63,192 nucleotides of DNA. Origin: UBA3700 sp002372775. Its GTDB lineage: Bacteria; Bacillota; Clostridia; Christensenellales; UBA3700. The notes beneath the pieces were generated by a model. The model made no database searches. It worked only from the letters and a program-made list of their open reading frames with translations, and had not been told where the DNA came from. Shown here in pieces: positions 22,622 to 31,777 of the stretch (positions are counted from its first letter, which is position 1; every line of letters starts with the position of its first letter). The DNA is taken from assembly GCA_946615965.1 (NCBI GenBank), contig CAMOIC010000003.1, positions 1 through 63,192 of the forward strand, in the 5' to 3' direction. A program made the translations under genes and the position numbers.

Positions 22622-24610
22622 TTAGTTTAAGCTGATTTGTTGTAATTTATTTAAATATTCTTCTAAATTTACTAACTTAGATGGATCAAAATCTTTATCT
22701 GATAAAAGCTTATCTGCTATATCCTTACTTTCTTGAATAACTTGCTTTGTTATGACAGCATCGCCCTTAAATGAACCACCACTTTGATTTGTTCCAAGGA
22801 AATCTCCATATCCTCTAATAGAGGCATCAAATTCGGCAATATCATCACCATCTTTAAACTTCTTTAAAGCATTTAATCTTTCATTTTCCATATCTTTAGA
22901 AGTATGTAAGAAACAGTAAGATTTTAATCCAGCCTTTCTTCCAATTCTTCCTCTTAATTGATGTAAAGTTGCAAGACCAAAACGCTCAGCATTTAATACC
23001 GCCATAATGGATGCATATTGAGAATCTATACCTACTTCTATTACAGATGTAGCAATTAAAACATCAAGCTCATGGTTATAGAATGCATGCATAACATCAT
23101 TCTTATCTTTTTCTTTCATTGAACCATAAATTAGACCAACATTAACGTCACTTAGAGGTCCATTTATAACTTCTTTATAAAGAAGTTTAGCTGAATATAC
23201 TTCTAGACCTTCACTATCTAAAACCAAAGGACATACAATATACGCTTGTTCGCCTTCAGCAACTCTTTCTTTTATAAACTTATAAAGGCCTTCTAATTTC
23301 TCATCACCCATAATAAATGTTGATATCTTAGAAGTTCCTTCTCTTGGCTTTAGATTAGATATAGCTAAGTCTCCATAAATTGTTAAAGCAATGGCTCTTG
23401 GAATTGGAGTTGCAGACATGGACAAAACGTCACAAGCTCGCGCCTTCTCTTCAAGCGTACCTTTTTGCTTTACACCAAATCTATGTAACTCATCAATTAT
23501 GATAAAAGATAGATTCTTAAATTCTACAGAATCATTTAATACAGCATGAGTTCCAATAACAATATCTATAGAACCATTTTTAAGACCATTTAAAATTGGT
23601 TTTCTCTCAGCAGCTTTAGTTGTACCTGTTAATAAAGCAATGTTTGCTTTTCCATTAAGTAGAGTCATTGCTGTTTTATAATGTTGCTTTGCAAGAATTT
23701 CAGTCGGAACCATAAATGCAACCTGATATCCATTTCTAATTGCAAACATTGCACAAAGTAAAGCAACAACGGTTTTACCAGATCCAACATCACCAAGAAG
23801 CATTCTATTTGTTCTCTTTTCACTCTTTAGATCGTCAAGAATTTCTTTTATAGCAACCTTTTGTGATGGAGATAATTCATAAGGAAGTGACTTAACAACA
23901 TCGGCTATAACCATTCTAGATTGTCCATATAATCTTACCTTGTTATCATCAGCTACATCCTTGTTTGCTCTGTATGCAATATACTGTATGATTAGGTCTT
24001 CAAGATTATACCTTGTTTTACCAACTCTCATATCATCCATATCTATTGGGAAATGAATCTTTTCAAACCCCTCTTTTAGTGACATTACAGTATACTTATT
24101 TGTAGGTGTTGAAAAATCACAATTATCAAGAGCATATCTTAGGAAGTTTCTAAACTGTTGTTGTCCTACCTGTCCTTTTAGTGGATATATAGGCACGATT
24201 CCTTGTAAACGCTTGTTATCTTCGGCTTTTTCAAAACTTGGGTTATTTAAAACATAGCCATCTTTTGTAGAGATTTTACCCCAAAACAGATACTCTTCAT
24301 CTACATCAATCTGACCAGTAATATATGGTGTATTATACCATGCTAATTGGACTTTTTTCCCTTGAGTTAAAAGCGTTGCTTTAAACAATGAAAAACCACG
24401 CCTTAAAGACACAGGTTTATTCTTCTTAATTACTGTTCCACGAAGTAAAATATAATCTCCATGATCACACTCAAGAAGGTCTCCTTCCTTTGTCATATCC
24501 CAATAAAATTTCGGCATAAAGCGAACCAAATCGTCTATAGATTTGATTCCCAATTTTTCTAATTTAAAAAGGGTCTTATCACCGACCCCTTTAATATTTT
24601 TTAATTGCAT
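22622..24610 (-). CDS. recG: ATP-dependent DNA helicase RecG
   Basis: A 662-residue superfamily-2 helicase that regresses stalled forks and migrates branched DNA. The N-terminal wedge/OB region covers roughly 1-240 (YILLRGTVIKKNKPVSL). Walker A is LLGDVGSGKT, the DEAH-like motif is IIDELHRFG, and motif VI is QLRGRIGRKA. The length is slightly short compared with the family (about 680). AAGG precedes the ATG. Between the FakA-like gene and uvrC on the same strand, where B. subtilis has recG near yloV too. Confidence 0.95.
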   Translation of the reverse strand: MQLKNIKGVGDKTLFKLEKLGIKSIDDLVRFMPKFYWDMTKEGDLLECDHGDYILLRGTVIKKNKPVSLRRGFSLFKATLLTQGKKVQLAWYNTPYITGQIDVDEEYLFWGKISTKDGYVLNNPSFEKAEDNKRLQGIVPIYPLKGQVGQQQFRNFLRYALDNCDFSTPTNKYTVMSLKEGFEKIHFPIDMDDMRVGKTRYNLEDLIIQYIAYRANKDVADDNKVRLYGQSRMVIADVVKSLPYELSPSQKVAIKEILDDLKSEKRTNRMLLGDVGSGKTVVALLCAMFAIRNGYQVAFMVPTEILAKQHYKTAMTLLNGKANIALLTGTTKAAERKPILNGLKNGSIDIVIGTHAVLNDSVEFKNLSFIIIDELHRFGVKQKGTLEEKARACDVLSMSATPIPRAIALTIYGDLAISNLKPREGTSKISTFIMGDEKLEGLYKFIKERVAEGEQAYIVCPLVLDSEGLEVYSAKLLYKEVINGPLSDVNVGLIYGSMKEKDKNDVMHAFYNHELDVLIATSVIEVGIDSQYASIMAVLNAERFGLATLHQLRGRIGRKAGLKSYCFLHTSKDMENERLNALKKFKDGDDIAEFDASIRGYGDFLGTNQSGGSFKGDAVITKQVIQESKDIADKLLSDKDFDPSKLVNLEEYLNKLQQISLN

Positions 24611-24631
24611 TTTATACCTTATGGTTTTTTA

Positions 24632-26269
24632 TTATTCAACTGAAAGTAAATATTGATAGTGAGGTTGACCGCCATAGTATAAGATTACATCATAATCATC
24701 ATACTCGTCTTGGATAGCTTCGCATAATGCTTCAGCATCTTCCTTCTTTACATCTGAACCATAATATAATGTAATAACTTCTGAGAACTTATCTGTTAGA
24801 TTCTTTGTTACATCCTTAACTACATCTTCTGGAGTCTTACCCTTTGCAACAATCTTCTTTCCATCAAGACCAATGATATCTCCTTCTGAAATATCGAAAC
24901 CATCCATTGATGTATTTCTAACAGCTGTTGTAACTTGACCACACTTAACTTCAGCAAATGAATCTCTCATGTTTGAAACATTCTCTTCAGCACTTAATTC
25001 AGCATCGAATGCGAATGCAGCTTTGATTCCTTGTGGAGCTTCTTTTGTTGGGACAACAAAAATCTTCTTATCTGATACAAGTTGAGCAGCATTTTCTGCA
25101 GCCATTATAATATTACTATTATTTGGTAATATAATTACTGATTCAGCATTTACCTTATCAATAGCATTTGTAATATCTTCAATACTTGGGTTCATTGTTT
25201 GACCACCTTCAATGATCTCATCTACTTTTAGATCTTTGAAGATTGCAGTTAAACCTTCACCTGCACATACAGCAATCATACCAATCTTCTTCTTAGAAGC
25301 TTCTTTCTTAGCCATGATTTCACGATGTTGTTCCATCATGTTCTCAATCTTTACCTTGTCTAATTCACCAAGTTGTAAAGCCCAGTATAAAGCCTTGTTT
25401 GGTTGATTTGTATGAACATGAACTTTTATAAAGTTGATATCGCCGATTGCAATAACACAATCACCGATAGTCATTAATTTCTCTCTTAATTTTTCAATAT
25501 CTTCTTCTGTTACATGCTTCTTTAAGTGTGTAACGAAGAATTCTGTACAATATTGGAATGTAATATTGTTATAATCGTTAGCATCATCTCTAGATGTACC
25601 GAAAGCATCTAAACTTGGAGCTTCAACGCTTACCGTTGCTTCTTCTTCAGGAATCTCTTCTCCCTTTAATGCTTTTAACCAACCTTCAACAACATATAGA
25701 AGACCACGACCACCGGCATCTACTACACCTGCTTGCTTTAGAACAGGAAGCATATCTGGAGTCTTTTGAAGGATGATATCACCTTGCTTAATAATTTGTT
25801 CAAAGAATGTTTCTACTGAACTTGTCTTATTAGCAATGCCAGGAGCTTGTTCAGCCATGTATCTGATAACAGTAAGAACTGTACCTTCCTTTGGCTTTGT
25901 AACTGCGTTATAGGCAATTTCTCTAGCATTTAAGAAGGCTTTAGATAAAGTCTTTGTGTTAATATCTACTTCGTCATTTAATACTGTGGAAATACCCTTA
26001 ACAATTTGGGATAAGATAACACCAGAGTTACCTCTAGCACCTCTTAATGCACCTCTTGCATAAGCAGTTAAAATATCTGATCTATCATCTGAAGTAACAG
26101 CTTCAATCTCTTTAATAGCTGAAGCCATTGTAAGTGTCATATTAGAACCAGTGTCTCCATCTGGTACTGGGAATACATTTAGTGAATCAACATACGCTTT
26201 ATTAGCTTTAAGATTCTTATATCCGCCCTTAAACATCTCAACGAGTTTGGCGTTATCAATTATTTTCAT
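24632..26269 (-). CDS. fakA: DAK2-domain protein (FakA/YloV-like)
   Basis: A 545-residue protein of the YloV/FakA family, the ATP-binding subunit of fatty acid kinase that works with FakB fatty-acid-binding proteins. The N-terminal DhaL-type domain has the metal motif DGDTGSNM (37-44) and a Gly-rich GALRGARGNSGVI block. Middle and C-terminal domains (about 225-545) match the usual three-part layout. AGGAG precedes the ATG. It is 9 bases downstream of the Asp23/YloU gene, the conserved yloU–yloV pair. No FakB is in the window. Confidence 0.87.
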   Translation of the reverse strand: MKIIDNAKLVEMFKGGYKNLKANKAYVDSLNVFPVPDGDTGSNMTLTMASAIKEIEAVTSDDRSDILTAYARGALRGARGNSGVILSQIVKGISTVLNDEVDINTKTLSKAFLNAREIAYNAVTKPKEGTVLTVIRYMAEQAPGIANKTSSVETFFEQIIKQGDIILQKTPDMLPVLKQAGVVDAGGRGLLYVVEGWLKALKGEEIPEEEATVSVEAPSLDAFGTSRDDANDYNNITFQYCTEFFVTHLKKHVTEEDIEKLREKLMTIGDCVIAIGDINFIKVHVHTNQPNKALYWALQLGELDKVKIENMMEQHREIMAKKEASKKKIGMIAVCAGEGLTAIFKDLKVDEIIEGGQTMNPSIEDITNAIDKVNAESVIILPNNSNIIMAAENAAQLVSDKKIFVVPTKEAPQGIKAAFAFDAELSAEENVSNMRDSFAEVKCGQVTTAVRNTSMDGFDISEGDIIGLDGKKIVAKGKTPEDVVKDVTKNLTDKFSEVITLYYGSDVKKEDAEALCEAIQDEYDDYDVILYYGGQPHYQYLLSVE

Positions 26270-26278
26270 TCATATCTC

Positions 26279-26629
26279 CTAAACTCTTACACCAACGACA
26301 TTAACAACAACTTTATTAACACGCATACCTGTAAAAGTCTCAACGTAGTACTTAACAGTTTTCTCGATTTCCTCGGTAACTGCGGATACATTCACACCCT
26401 CTTTAAGTATTACGAACAATTCTAAGTTTATTCTGTTGCTAATTGTTACAACCTTTACGCCCTTACCAATTGTAGTCTTGTTGAACAATTCGCTAAGGCT
26501 GTCTGTAAGCGATCTAGAAACTAAATCAATAACTCCGTAACAATCTAAAGCTGCTTGCGATGCCGTCATCGAAATTGCAGTGTCAGAAATTACCAATTTT
26601 CCATAAAAATTTGAAGTCTTAACAGCCAT
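26279..26629 (-). CDS. Asp23/Gls24 family protein (YloU-like)
   Basis: A 116-residue Asp23/Gls24 protein. The motif GKLVISDTAISMTASQAAL (from about residue 11) and the C-terminal VEKTVKYYVETFTGMRVNKVVV-like block (about 90-112) are typical. The start at 26629 (MAVKTSN) is chosen over an upstream ATG at 26683 because it fits the family N-terminus and the promoter. A TAAAAT box lies eight bases before it, so the mRNA is predicted to be nearly leaderless; an AGGTG lies too close to act normally. In B. subtilis the yloU–yloV pair is likewise transcribed opposite to rpmB. Confidence 0.88.
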   Translation of the reverse strand: MAVKTSNFYGKLVISDTAISMTASQAALDCYGVIDLVSRSLTDSLSELFNKTTIGKGVKVVTISNRINLELFVILKEGVNVSAVTEEIEKTVKYYVETFTGMRVNKVVVNVVGVRV

Positions 26630-26637
26630 ACACCTAT

Positions 26638-26666
26638 ATTTTATATTATATAATTGTATTTGGCAA
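26638..26666 (-). promoter_or_regulatory. Promoter of the YloU–FakA unit, predicted short leader
   Basis: TTGCCA (26661-26666), 17 bases, then TAAAAT (26638-26643) on the minus strand, eight bases before the ATG at 26629. Confidence 0.5.
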
Positions 26667-26723
26667 GTATTTTGACCGGACAAGAAATGTCTTAAAAATT
26701 CATAAAAAACAAGTATATTTTAG

Positions 26724-26752
26724 TTGCATTATACTTTTTATTTTGTTATTAT
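26724..26752 (+). promoter_or_regulatory. Predicted promoter of rpmB
   Basis: TTGCAT (26724-26729), 17 bases, then TATTAT (26747-26752), about 34 bases before the rpmB ATG. It is divergent from the yloU promoter only 57 bases away. Confidence 0.6.
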
Positions 26753-26786
26753 ATCAAAGCAAGATTGCATTTAGGAGGTATTGATT

Positions 26787-26975
26787 ATGTCTAGAGTATG
26801 TGCCATTTGTGGAAAAGGACAATTATCAGGTAACAACGTTAGCCACTCAAATAGAAAAACAAGAAGAAGTTGGGGAGCAAATGTTCAAAAGGTTAAGCTA
26901 GTTAATGAAAACGGAGCTATTGAACATGCATACGTTTGCACAAGATGTCTAAAGAAATTAGATAGCCGTGCATAA
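26787..26975 (+). CDS. rpmB: 50S ribosomal protein L28
   Basis: A 62-residue large-subunit protein. The zinc ribbon is made of CAIC near the N-terminus (C5, C8) and CTRC near the C-terminus. The basic stretch SHSNRKTRRSWGANVQKV is typical of L28. The start at 26787 is chosen because AGGAGG lies eight bases upstream; an in-frame TTG at 26781 is unlikely. It is monocistronic, on the strand opposite to its neighbours, as in B. subtilis, and ends with a strong terminator. Confidence 0.96.
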   Translation: MSRVCAICGKGQLSGNNVSHSNRKTRRSWGANVQKVKLVNENGAIEHAYVCTRCLKKLDSRA

Positions 26976-26995
26976 TTAGTACTTATACATAGATT

Positions 26996-27032
26996 AAAAA
27001 AAGACATCGTTTATCGATGTCTTATTTTTTTT
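26996..27032 (+). terminator. Bidirectional terminator between rpmB and rpe
   Basis: A perfect 9-bp stem (27001-27009 with 27015-27023), loop TTTAT, eight T on the plus strand (27025-27032) and an A run on the other side (26996-27000), so it can serve rpmB and, from the minus strand, rpe. Confidence 0.9.
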
Positions 27033-27058
27033 ATTAATTCCCTATTTTACTGGGGATT

Positions 27059-27706
27059 TTAAGCATTTAGTAATGCTTCTAATCCCTCTTTAATTGATGG
27101 AGCATTGAATACAGATGATCCACCTACGCAGATATCACATCCCCTTTCAACAAGCTCTCTAATGTTATTAGATTTTACGCCACCATCGACTTCAATTTTG
27201 ATGTTTCTATCACCAATAATTTCTTTTAATTTAGATACTCTATCCATTGTTTCTGGAATAAACTTTTGTCCTGAGAAACCTGGGAATACACCCATAAGCA
27301 TAATTACATCTACTTTATCTAAATAATTTTTAACTGTATTTAAATCAATATCTGGGTTTAAAACAAGACCCGCTTTTTTGCCCAAAGAGTGGATAAAATC
27401 TAGAGTTTCAGCAGTTTTTGTACATGCACTTTCATGGAAAGTAATAATATCTGCACCAGCATCTACATAATCTTTAATGTACTTATCTGGATTCATTATC
27501 ATTAAATGAACATCTAAAGGTAAATTAGAATTTGCTTTGCAAATTTTAACCATTCTAATTCCATCAGATGTATTTGGAGCAAAAACTCCATCTAAACAAT
27601 CGCAATGAACGTAGCTAGCACCGTACTTTTCAAGATTTTTAACTGCATCACCAATTTTATCAATATCAACAGATAAAACTGATGGAGAAATTTGAACATT
27701 AATCAT
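27059..27706 (-). CDS. rpe: Ribulose-phosphate 3-epimerase
   Basis: A 215-residue TIM-barrel epimerase of the pentose phosphate pathway interconverting ribulose 5-phosphate and xylulose 5-phosphate. The signature HLMIMNPDKY (about 67-76), VHCDCLDG near the N-terminus with metal ligands, VMLMGVFPGFSGQKF and VDGGV are intact. The chosen ATG (27706) follows AGGTGG and overlaps the rsgA stop by eight bases; an in-frame ATG 54 bases upstream is less likely. It is the last gene of the yicC–gmk to rpe operon, with a terminator downstream. Confidence 0.94.
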   Translation of the reverse strand: MINVQISPSVLSVDIDKIGDAVKNLEKYGASYVHCDCLDGVFAPNTSDGIRMVKICKANSNLPLDVHLMIMNPDKYIKDYVDAGADIITFHESACTKTAETLDFIHSLGKKAGLVLNPDIDLNTVKNYLDKVDVIMLMGVFPGFSGQKFIPETMDRVSKLKEIIGDRNIKIEVDGGVKSNNIRELVERGCDICVGGSSVFNAPSIKEGLEALLNA

Positions 27707-28589
27707 ATCTTTTATTCCACCTTTGTATTGATTCTTTATAAAGTTGTAGATATCTATCATATCTATCCTTGGACAAAAGTCCCTTATTTACTGCATCTTT
27801 GACACCACAAACATCCTCGTCAACATGTCTACAACTACCCTTGAATTTACAGTTTGGAACAAACTCATCAAAATCCACGAAATAACTAGCAAGTTCCGCA
27901 GGATCTGCTACTGGCATCATTAATTTATCAAAGCCACAAGTATCCGCGATTTTTGTGCCATCTTCAAGCTTAATAATCTCAACATGTCTTGTTGTATTTT
28001 TACCTCTTTCACTATGTGAAGAAATTTCGCCTGTTTCCATAACTTCTTGACCAATCATCGTATTAATAAACGTTGATTTTCCAACAGCAGATTGACCAGC
28101 AAGAGCATAGAATTTTCCTTTAACTAACGCTTTTAGCTCATCACTGCCTTTTCCCTTCAAAGCGTCGATTTCAAGGACAGTTGCAAGAGTTGAGTAGTCA
28201 GTTTTTACGCGTTCCACAAGTTTTGTGAAACCGTCCAAATCAGGCTTATTTACGCAAATTATTGCTTTTATACCTTGTGCTACAGCACCAATTATCAATT
28301 TATCAATTAGAAGGAAGTTTGGCTCTGGAATTGGAGACACAACAATAATAATTCCATCAATGTTTGAAACATAAGGTCTTATTAGTTGAGAAGTTCTAGG
28401 TTTAACCTTTTCAATAACGCCTTCTTTTTTATCGTTATAATTAGCCTCAACGTAATCTCCGATAAACAAATCACCGCCATTAACTCTTAATTTACCACGA
28501 GCTTTACATCTAATGATTTCACCATTAGTAAGTTCAACTGTATATAAACCGCCAACGCCTTTTATGATTTGTCCTTCACTGATTGCCAT
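27699..28589 (-). CDS. rsgA: Ribosome small-subunit GTPase A
   Basis: A 296-residue circularly permuted GTPase acting in late 30S maturation. OB-fold N-terminus; G4 motif NKPD before G1 GQSAVGKST; G3 DTCGF; then the C-terminal zinc site (C-x-x-x-x-x-C-x-H... with CKFKGSCRHVDEDVC near 247-261). The start codon overlaps the rlmN stop directly, a position where B. subtilis has prpC and prkC in between. Length is typical. Confidence 0.95.
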   Translation of the reverse strand: MAISEGQIIKGVGGLYTVELTNGEIIRCKARGKLRVNGGDLFIGDYVEANYNDKKEGVIEKVKPRTSQLIRPYVSNIDGIIIVVSPIPEPNFLLIDKLIIGAVAQGIKAIICVNKPDLDGFTKLVERVKTDYSTLATVLEIDALKGKGSDELKALVKGKFYALAGQSAVGKSTFINTMIGQEVMETGEISSHSERGKNTTRHVEIIKLEDGTKIADTCGFDKLMMPVADPAELASYFVDFDEFVPNCKFKGSCRHVDEDVCGVKDAVNKGLLSKDRYDRYLQLYKESIQRWNKRYD

Positions 28590-29632
28590 TATTCACCCAT
28601 CTTTAAGTATTTTCTTCTTAATTGTCCGCATGCACCTTCTATATCTGCACCCATCGTCCTTCTTATTGTACAACTTATCTTATTCTTATTTAAGACGTCC
28701 ATAAATGTCTTTATATTGTCTTTACTAGCAGAATGTAATCCTCTTTCCTTTACATAATTTAGAGGGATTAGATTAACGTGAGCTGGAACACCACGAAGAA
28801 GTCTAGATAATTTTTGAGCTTCTTCAACATTGTCATTCTTCCCGTTAATCATTGAATATTCAAAAACAATTCTTCTACCTGTTTTATCGAAGTAATATTT
28901 TACAGCCTTCATTATGTCTTCAACTTTAAACTTTTTAGTTATAGGCATAATTGTTTCTCTAGTTTCATTATCTGGAGCATGCAATGAAATTGTCAATGTT
29001 AATGTAAATCCATCATCCGCAAGCTTATAGATTTTATCGCAAACACCACATGTAGACAATGAAATATTTCTCATAGAAATATTCAATCCTTCTTCCGCAT
29101 TAACTAGGCGTAAGAATTTTGTTACATTATCATAATTATCCATTGGTTCGCCGCTACCCATTAAAACAATGTTTGTTATAGCTCTTTCATCTTTCTTTAC
29201 TAGATTGTCTCTATTTACAGCAACGACTTGTCCTAAGATTTCACCTGGAGTTAAATTTCTAACAAGACCATCAAGACCAGACGCGCAGAATGCACAGTTC
29301 ATTCTACATCCAACTTGAGTTGAAACACATATTGTGTTTCCATATTTATATTTCATCAAAACGCCTTCAATTACATTGCCATCTTCAAGCGAATAAATGT
29401 ATTTTTTAGTACCATCTAGTTTTGACTCTAAAACTTCTTCTATTTTAATAGCTTGATCTTTATATCCAGCATTCTTTAATTTCTCAATGAAAGACTTAGG
29501 AAGATTTGTCATTTCCTCATAATGAGCACCTTTAGTTACCCATTCAAAAAGTTGCTTGGCTCTAAATTGAGGCTCACCAAGTTCTTTTACGATATCTGTT
29601 ATCTCTTTTAATGAATAATCTAATAGTTGCAT
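28589..29632 (-). CDS. rlmN: 23S rRNA/tRNA m2A methyltransferase RlmN
   Basis: A 347-residue radical-SAM enzyme that methylates A2503 of 23S rRNA and A37 of some tRNAs. The radical-SAM cluster CRMNCAFC, the GSGEPMDNYDNV SAM motif and the conserved C-terminal Cys in GADIEGACGQL (the Cys that forms the protein–RNA adduct) are present. Length is typical. The start overlaps the rsmB stop and the end overlaps the rsgA start, so translation is probably coupled. Confidence 0.96.
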   Translation of the reverse strand: MQLLDYSLKEITDIVKELGEPQFRAKQLFEWVTKGAHYEEMTNLPKSFIEKLKNAGYKDQAIKIEEVLESKLDGTKKYIYSLEDGNVIEGVLMKYKYGNTICVSTQVGCRMNCAFCASGLDGLVRNLTPGEILGQVVAVNRDNLVKKDERAITNIVLMGSGEPMDNYDNVTKFLRLVNAEEGLNISMRNISLSTCGVCDKIYKLADDGFTLTLTISLHAPDNETRETIMPITKKFKVEDIMKAVKYYFDKTGRRIVFEYSMINGKNDNVEEAQKLSRLLRGVPAHVNLIPLNYVKERGLHSASKDNIKTFMDVLNKNKISCTIRRTMGADIEGACGQLRRKYLKMGE

Positions 29633-30852
29633 TAAACCCTCGTCATCTTATGGATATAGAATCCATCAAGTCCTTCTTTATTTGGCAATAACTGTATTTC
29701 TTCAACGCTCTTAAAATCTTTGTTATCTTTTAAGAACTTCTTAACGTTATTTTGGTTTTCTTCTCTTAGAATTGTGCAAGTAGAATATACTAACACGCCA
29801 CCTTTTTTAACGTACTTTGCAGCATTGCATAATATCTTATATTGGATTTCACTTAAATCCTTTATATCCTTATCTGAGATATCTAAATAAATATCTGGTT
29901 TTCTATTTGCTACTCCAAGTCCAGAACAAGGAACATCTGCAAGAACCTTATCAAACTTATCTACAAATTCTTCATTTAAAATAGTAGCATCATTTAATTT
30001 AATACTAATTCCTTGAGCCCCCATTCTGTTTATATAGCTCTTGATTAAATCGAGTCTATGTTCATGAATATCACAAGAAACAATATCTACATTTGCAAGT
30101 TCTGACATATAAATAGATTTACCACCAGGAGCTGAACATAAATCCAAAATCTTATCTCCATCATTTGGTGCTAAAACCTCGCACGCTTTCATTGAAGATA
30201 AAGATTGAATTGTTATCTTTCCACAAGCATATAAATCTTTTACAACTTTATCATTCTTTGCGTAGATAGAATTATTTGTTGAAGGAACAAAATCTTTGAT
30301 TTTGTCTTCTATTTCTTTCATTGTTGATTTTCTAGAATTCACTCTAACATGTTCTAGTTCAAAATTAGGCAACATAAGGAATTCTTTTGCTTTTTCATAG
30401 CCATATTGATTACACAATTTCTTAACTATAAACAAAGGAGTTGATGACTCAATTGATAATGCTAAGAATTTATCTTTTGGCATTTCGAATTCTGTTGTTG
30501 AGAACTTCTTTAAAGTCGCATTAACAAAGCCTTTAACTTCTCTTTTCCCAACGCTCTCACATAAAGAAACTGTATTAGAAACAGCAGCATATGTTGGCAT
30601 AGAATTCATATACTTAACAAGATACATTCCTATCTTTAAAAGAATAATTATTGCATTCTTTGGTTTTTTTGAAACCAATGTGTCAATATAGTAATTAAAT
30701 TGTGTATCCTTTTCTAAAACACCATAAACAAGATTTGTAACAAACTTTGGATTCTCAGCATCTTTTATTTTGTTAGATAACTCTAAAGCTGCATATGCTT
30801 TATTAACGTATATCTCTTTCAAAATGCTGTAAGAAAGTTCCAAATCTTTCAT
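29632..30852 (-). CDS. rsmB: 16S rRNA (cytosine(967)-C5)-methyltransferase
   Basis: A 406-residue protein: an N-terminal NusB-like RNA-binding domain (about 1-130) and a C-terminal SAM methyltransferase with CSAPGGKS (SAM loop), the VPCSG motif and the catalytic STCTI. It fits RsmB (Fmu/Sun). It lies between fmt (one base gap) and rlmN (one-base overlap). There is no convincing Shine–Dalgarno, so translation may be coupled to fmt. Confidence 0.94.
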   Translation of the reverse strand: MKDLELSYSILKEIYVNKAYAALELSNKIKDAENPKFVTNLVYGVLEKDTQFNYYIDTLVSKKPKNAIIILLKIGMYLVKYMNSMPTYAAVSNTVSLCESVGKREVKGFVNATLKKFSTTEFEMPKDKFLALSIESSTPLFIVKKLCNQYGYEKAKEFLMLPNFELEHVRVNSRKSTMKEIEDKIKDFVPSTNNSIYAKNDKVVKDLYACGKITIQSLSSMKACEVLAPNDGDKILDLCSAPGGKSIYMSELANVDIVSCDIHEHRLDLIKSYINRMGAQGISIKLNDATILNEEFVDKFDKVLADVPCSGLGVANRKPDIYLDISDKDIKDLSEIQYKILCNAAKYVKKGGVLVYSTCTILREENQNNVKKFLKDNKDFKSVEEIQLLPNKEGLDGFYIHKMTRV

Positions 30853-30853
30853 A

Positions 30854-31777
30854 TTAATTTAGCGACGCTCCCTTTAAATCATAGCCAAGAATAAACTCTT
30901 CAATTGGCATCCTCTTTTTTCCTTCTAGTTGTACTTCTAAAAGCTTAATGACTTTGTCCTTACAGAACACACCATATGACTTACTTGAAAGTTCAATTAC
31001 ATCGCCTGGCTTAAATCCATTATTATGAACATCCACAATATCTACTTTATGAATCTTGAACATCTTTCCATTTAATGTGCAATAAGCAGATGGCCATGGA
31101 TTCATTCCGTAAACTTTATGAAATATTGTATTCGCATCCTCATTCCAATCTATAAGACCATTACTTTTTTCAAGTTTTGGACAGTGAGTTGCTTCCTCTT
31201 CATTTTGTTTAACAAACACCGCTTTACCATTTTCGATTAAATCCATCGCCTCTAACAATACGTCTGGGGCAATTATAGCCAATCTGTCGAATAATTCACC
31301 TGCGGTTTCATATTTACCTATTTCTACTTCTTTTTGCAAAATCATGTCGCCACAATCAATCCCAAGAGCTGTTTGCATTATTGTTATTCCAGTCTTAGTT
31401 TCGCCATTAATGACACTCCATTGAATTGGGGCTGATCCTCTATACTTTGGAAGCAGTGAACCATGAACATTTATAACGCCATATTTTGCAATGTCTAATA
31501 TCTCTTGAGATATTATTTGACCATAAGCACAAGTAACCATAATATCTGGATTAAGTGCCTTTAAATCTTCAACACCTTCTAGTCTAATTTTGTTGTATTG
31601 AAGAACTTTAATATTATGTTTAAGAGCTTCTTCTTTAACAGGAGATGGAGTTACAACTCTTCTATCTCTTTCTTTATCCGGTTGTGTAACAACCGCCAAA
31701 ACCTCATGCTTTGAATTAATCAAAGCTCTAAGAGTTGGAACTGCGAAATCTGGTGTACCTAAGAATACTACTCTCAT
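30854..31777 (-). CDS. fmt: Methionyl-tRNA formyltransferase
   Basis: A 307-residue enzyme transferring a formyl group from 10-formyltetrahydrofolate to initiator Met-tRNA. N-terminal LGTPDFAVPTL and the catalytic block NVHGSLLPKYRGSAPIQW (with the Asn/His pair) are intact, followed by GIDCGDM. The C-terminal OB-like domain is complete. The start overlaps the def stop by one base. The folate operon at 52.7-56.0 kb supplies its cofactor. Confidence 0.96.
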   Translation of the reverse strand: MRVVFLGTPDFAVPTLRALINSKHEVLAVVTQPDKERDRRVVTPSPVKEEALKHNIKVLQYNKIRLEGVEDLKALNPDIMVTCAYGQIISQEILDIAKYGVINVHGSLLPKYRGSAPIQWSVINGETKTGITIMQTALGIDCGDMILQKEVEIGKYETAGELFDRLAIIAPDVLLEAMDLIENGKAVFVKQNEEEATHCPKLEKSNGLIDWNEDANTIFHKVYGMNPWPSAYCTLNGKMFKIHKVDIVDVHNNGFKPGDVIELSSKSYGVFCKDKVIKLLEVQLEGKKRMPIEEFILGYDLKGASLN

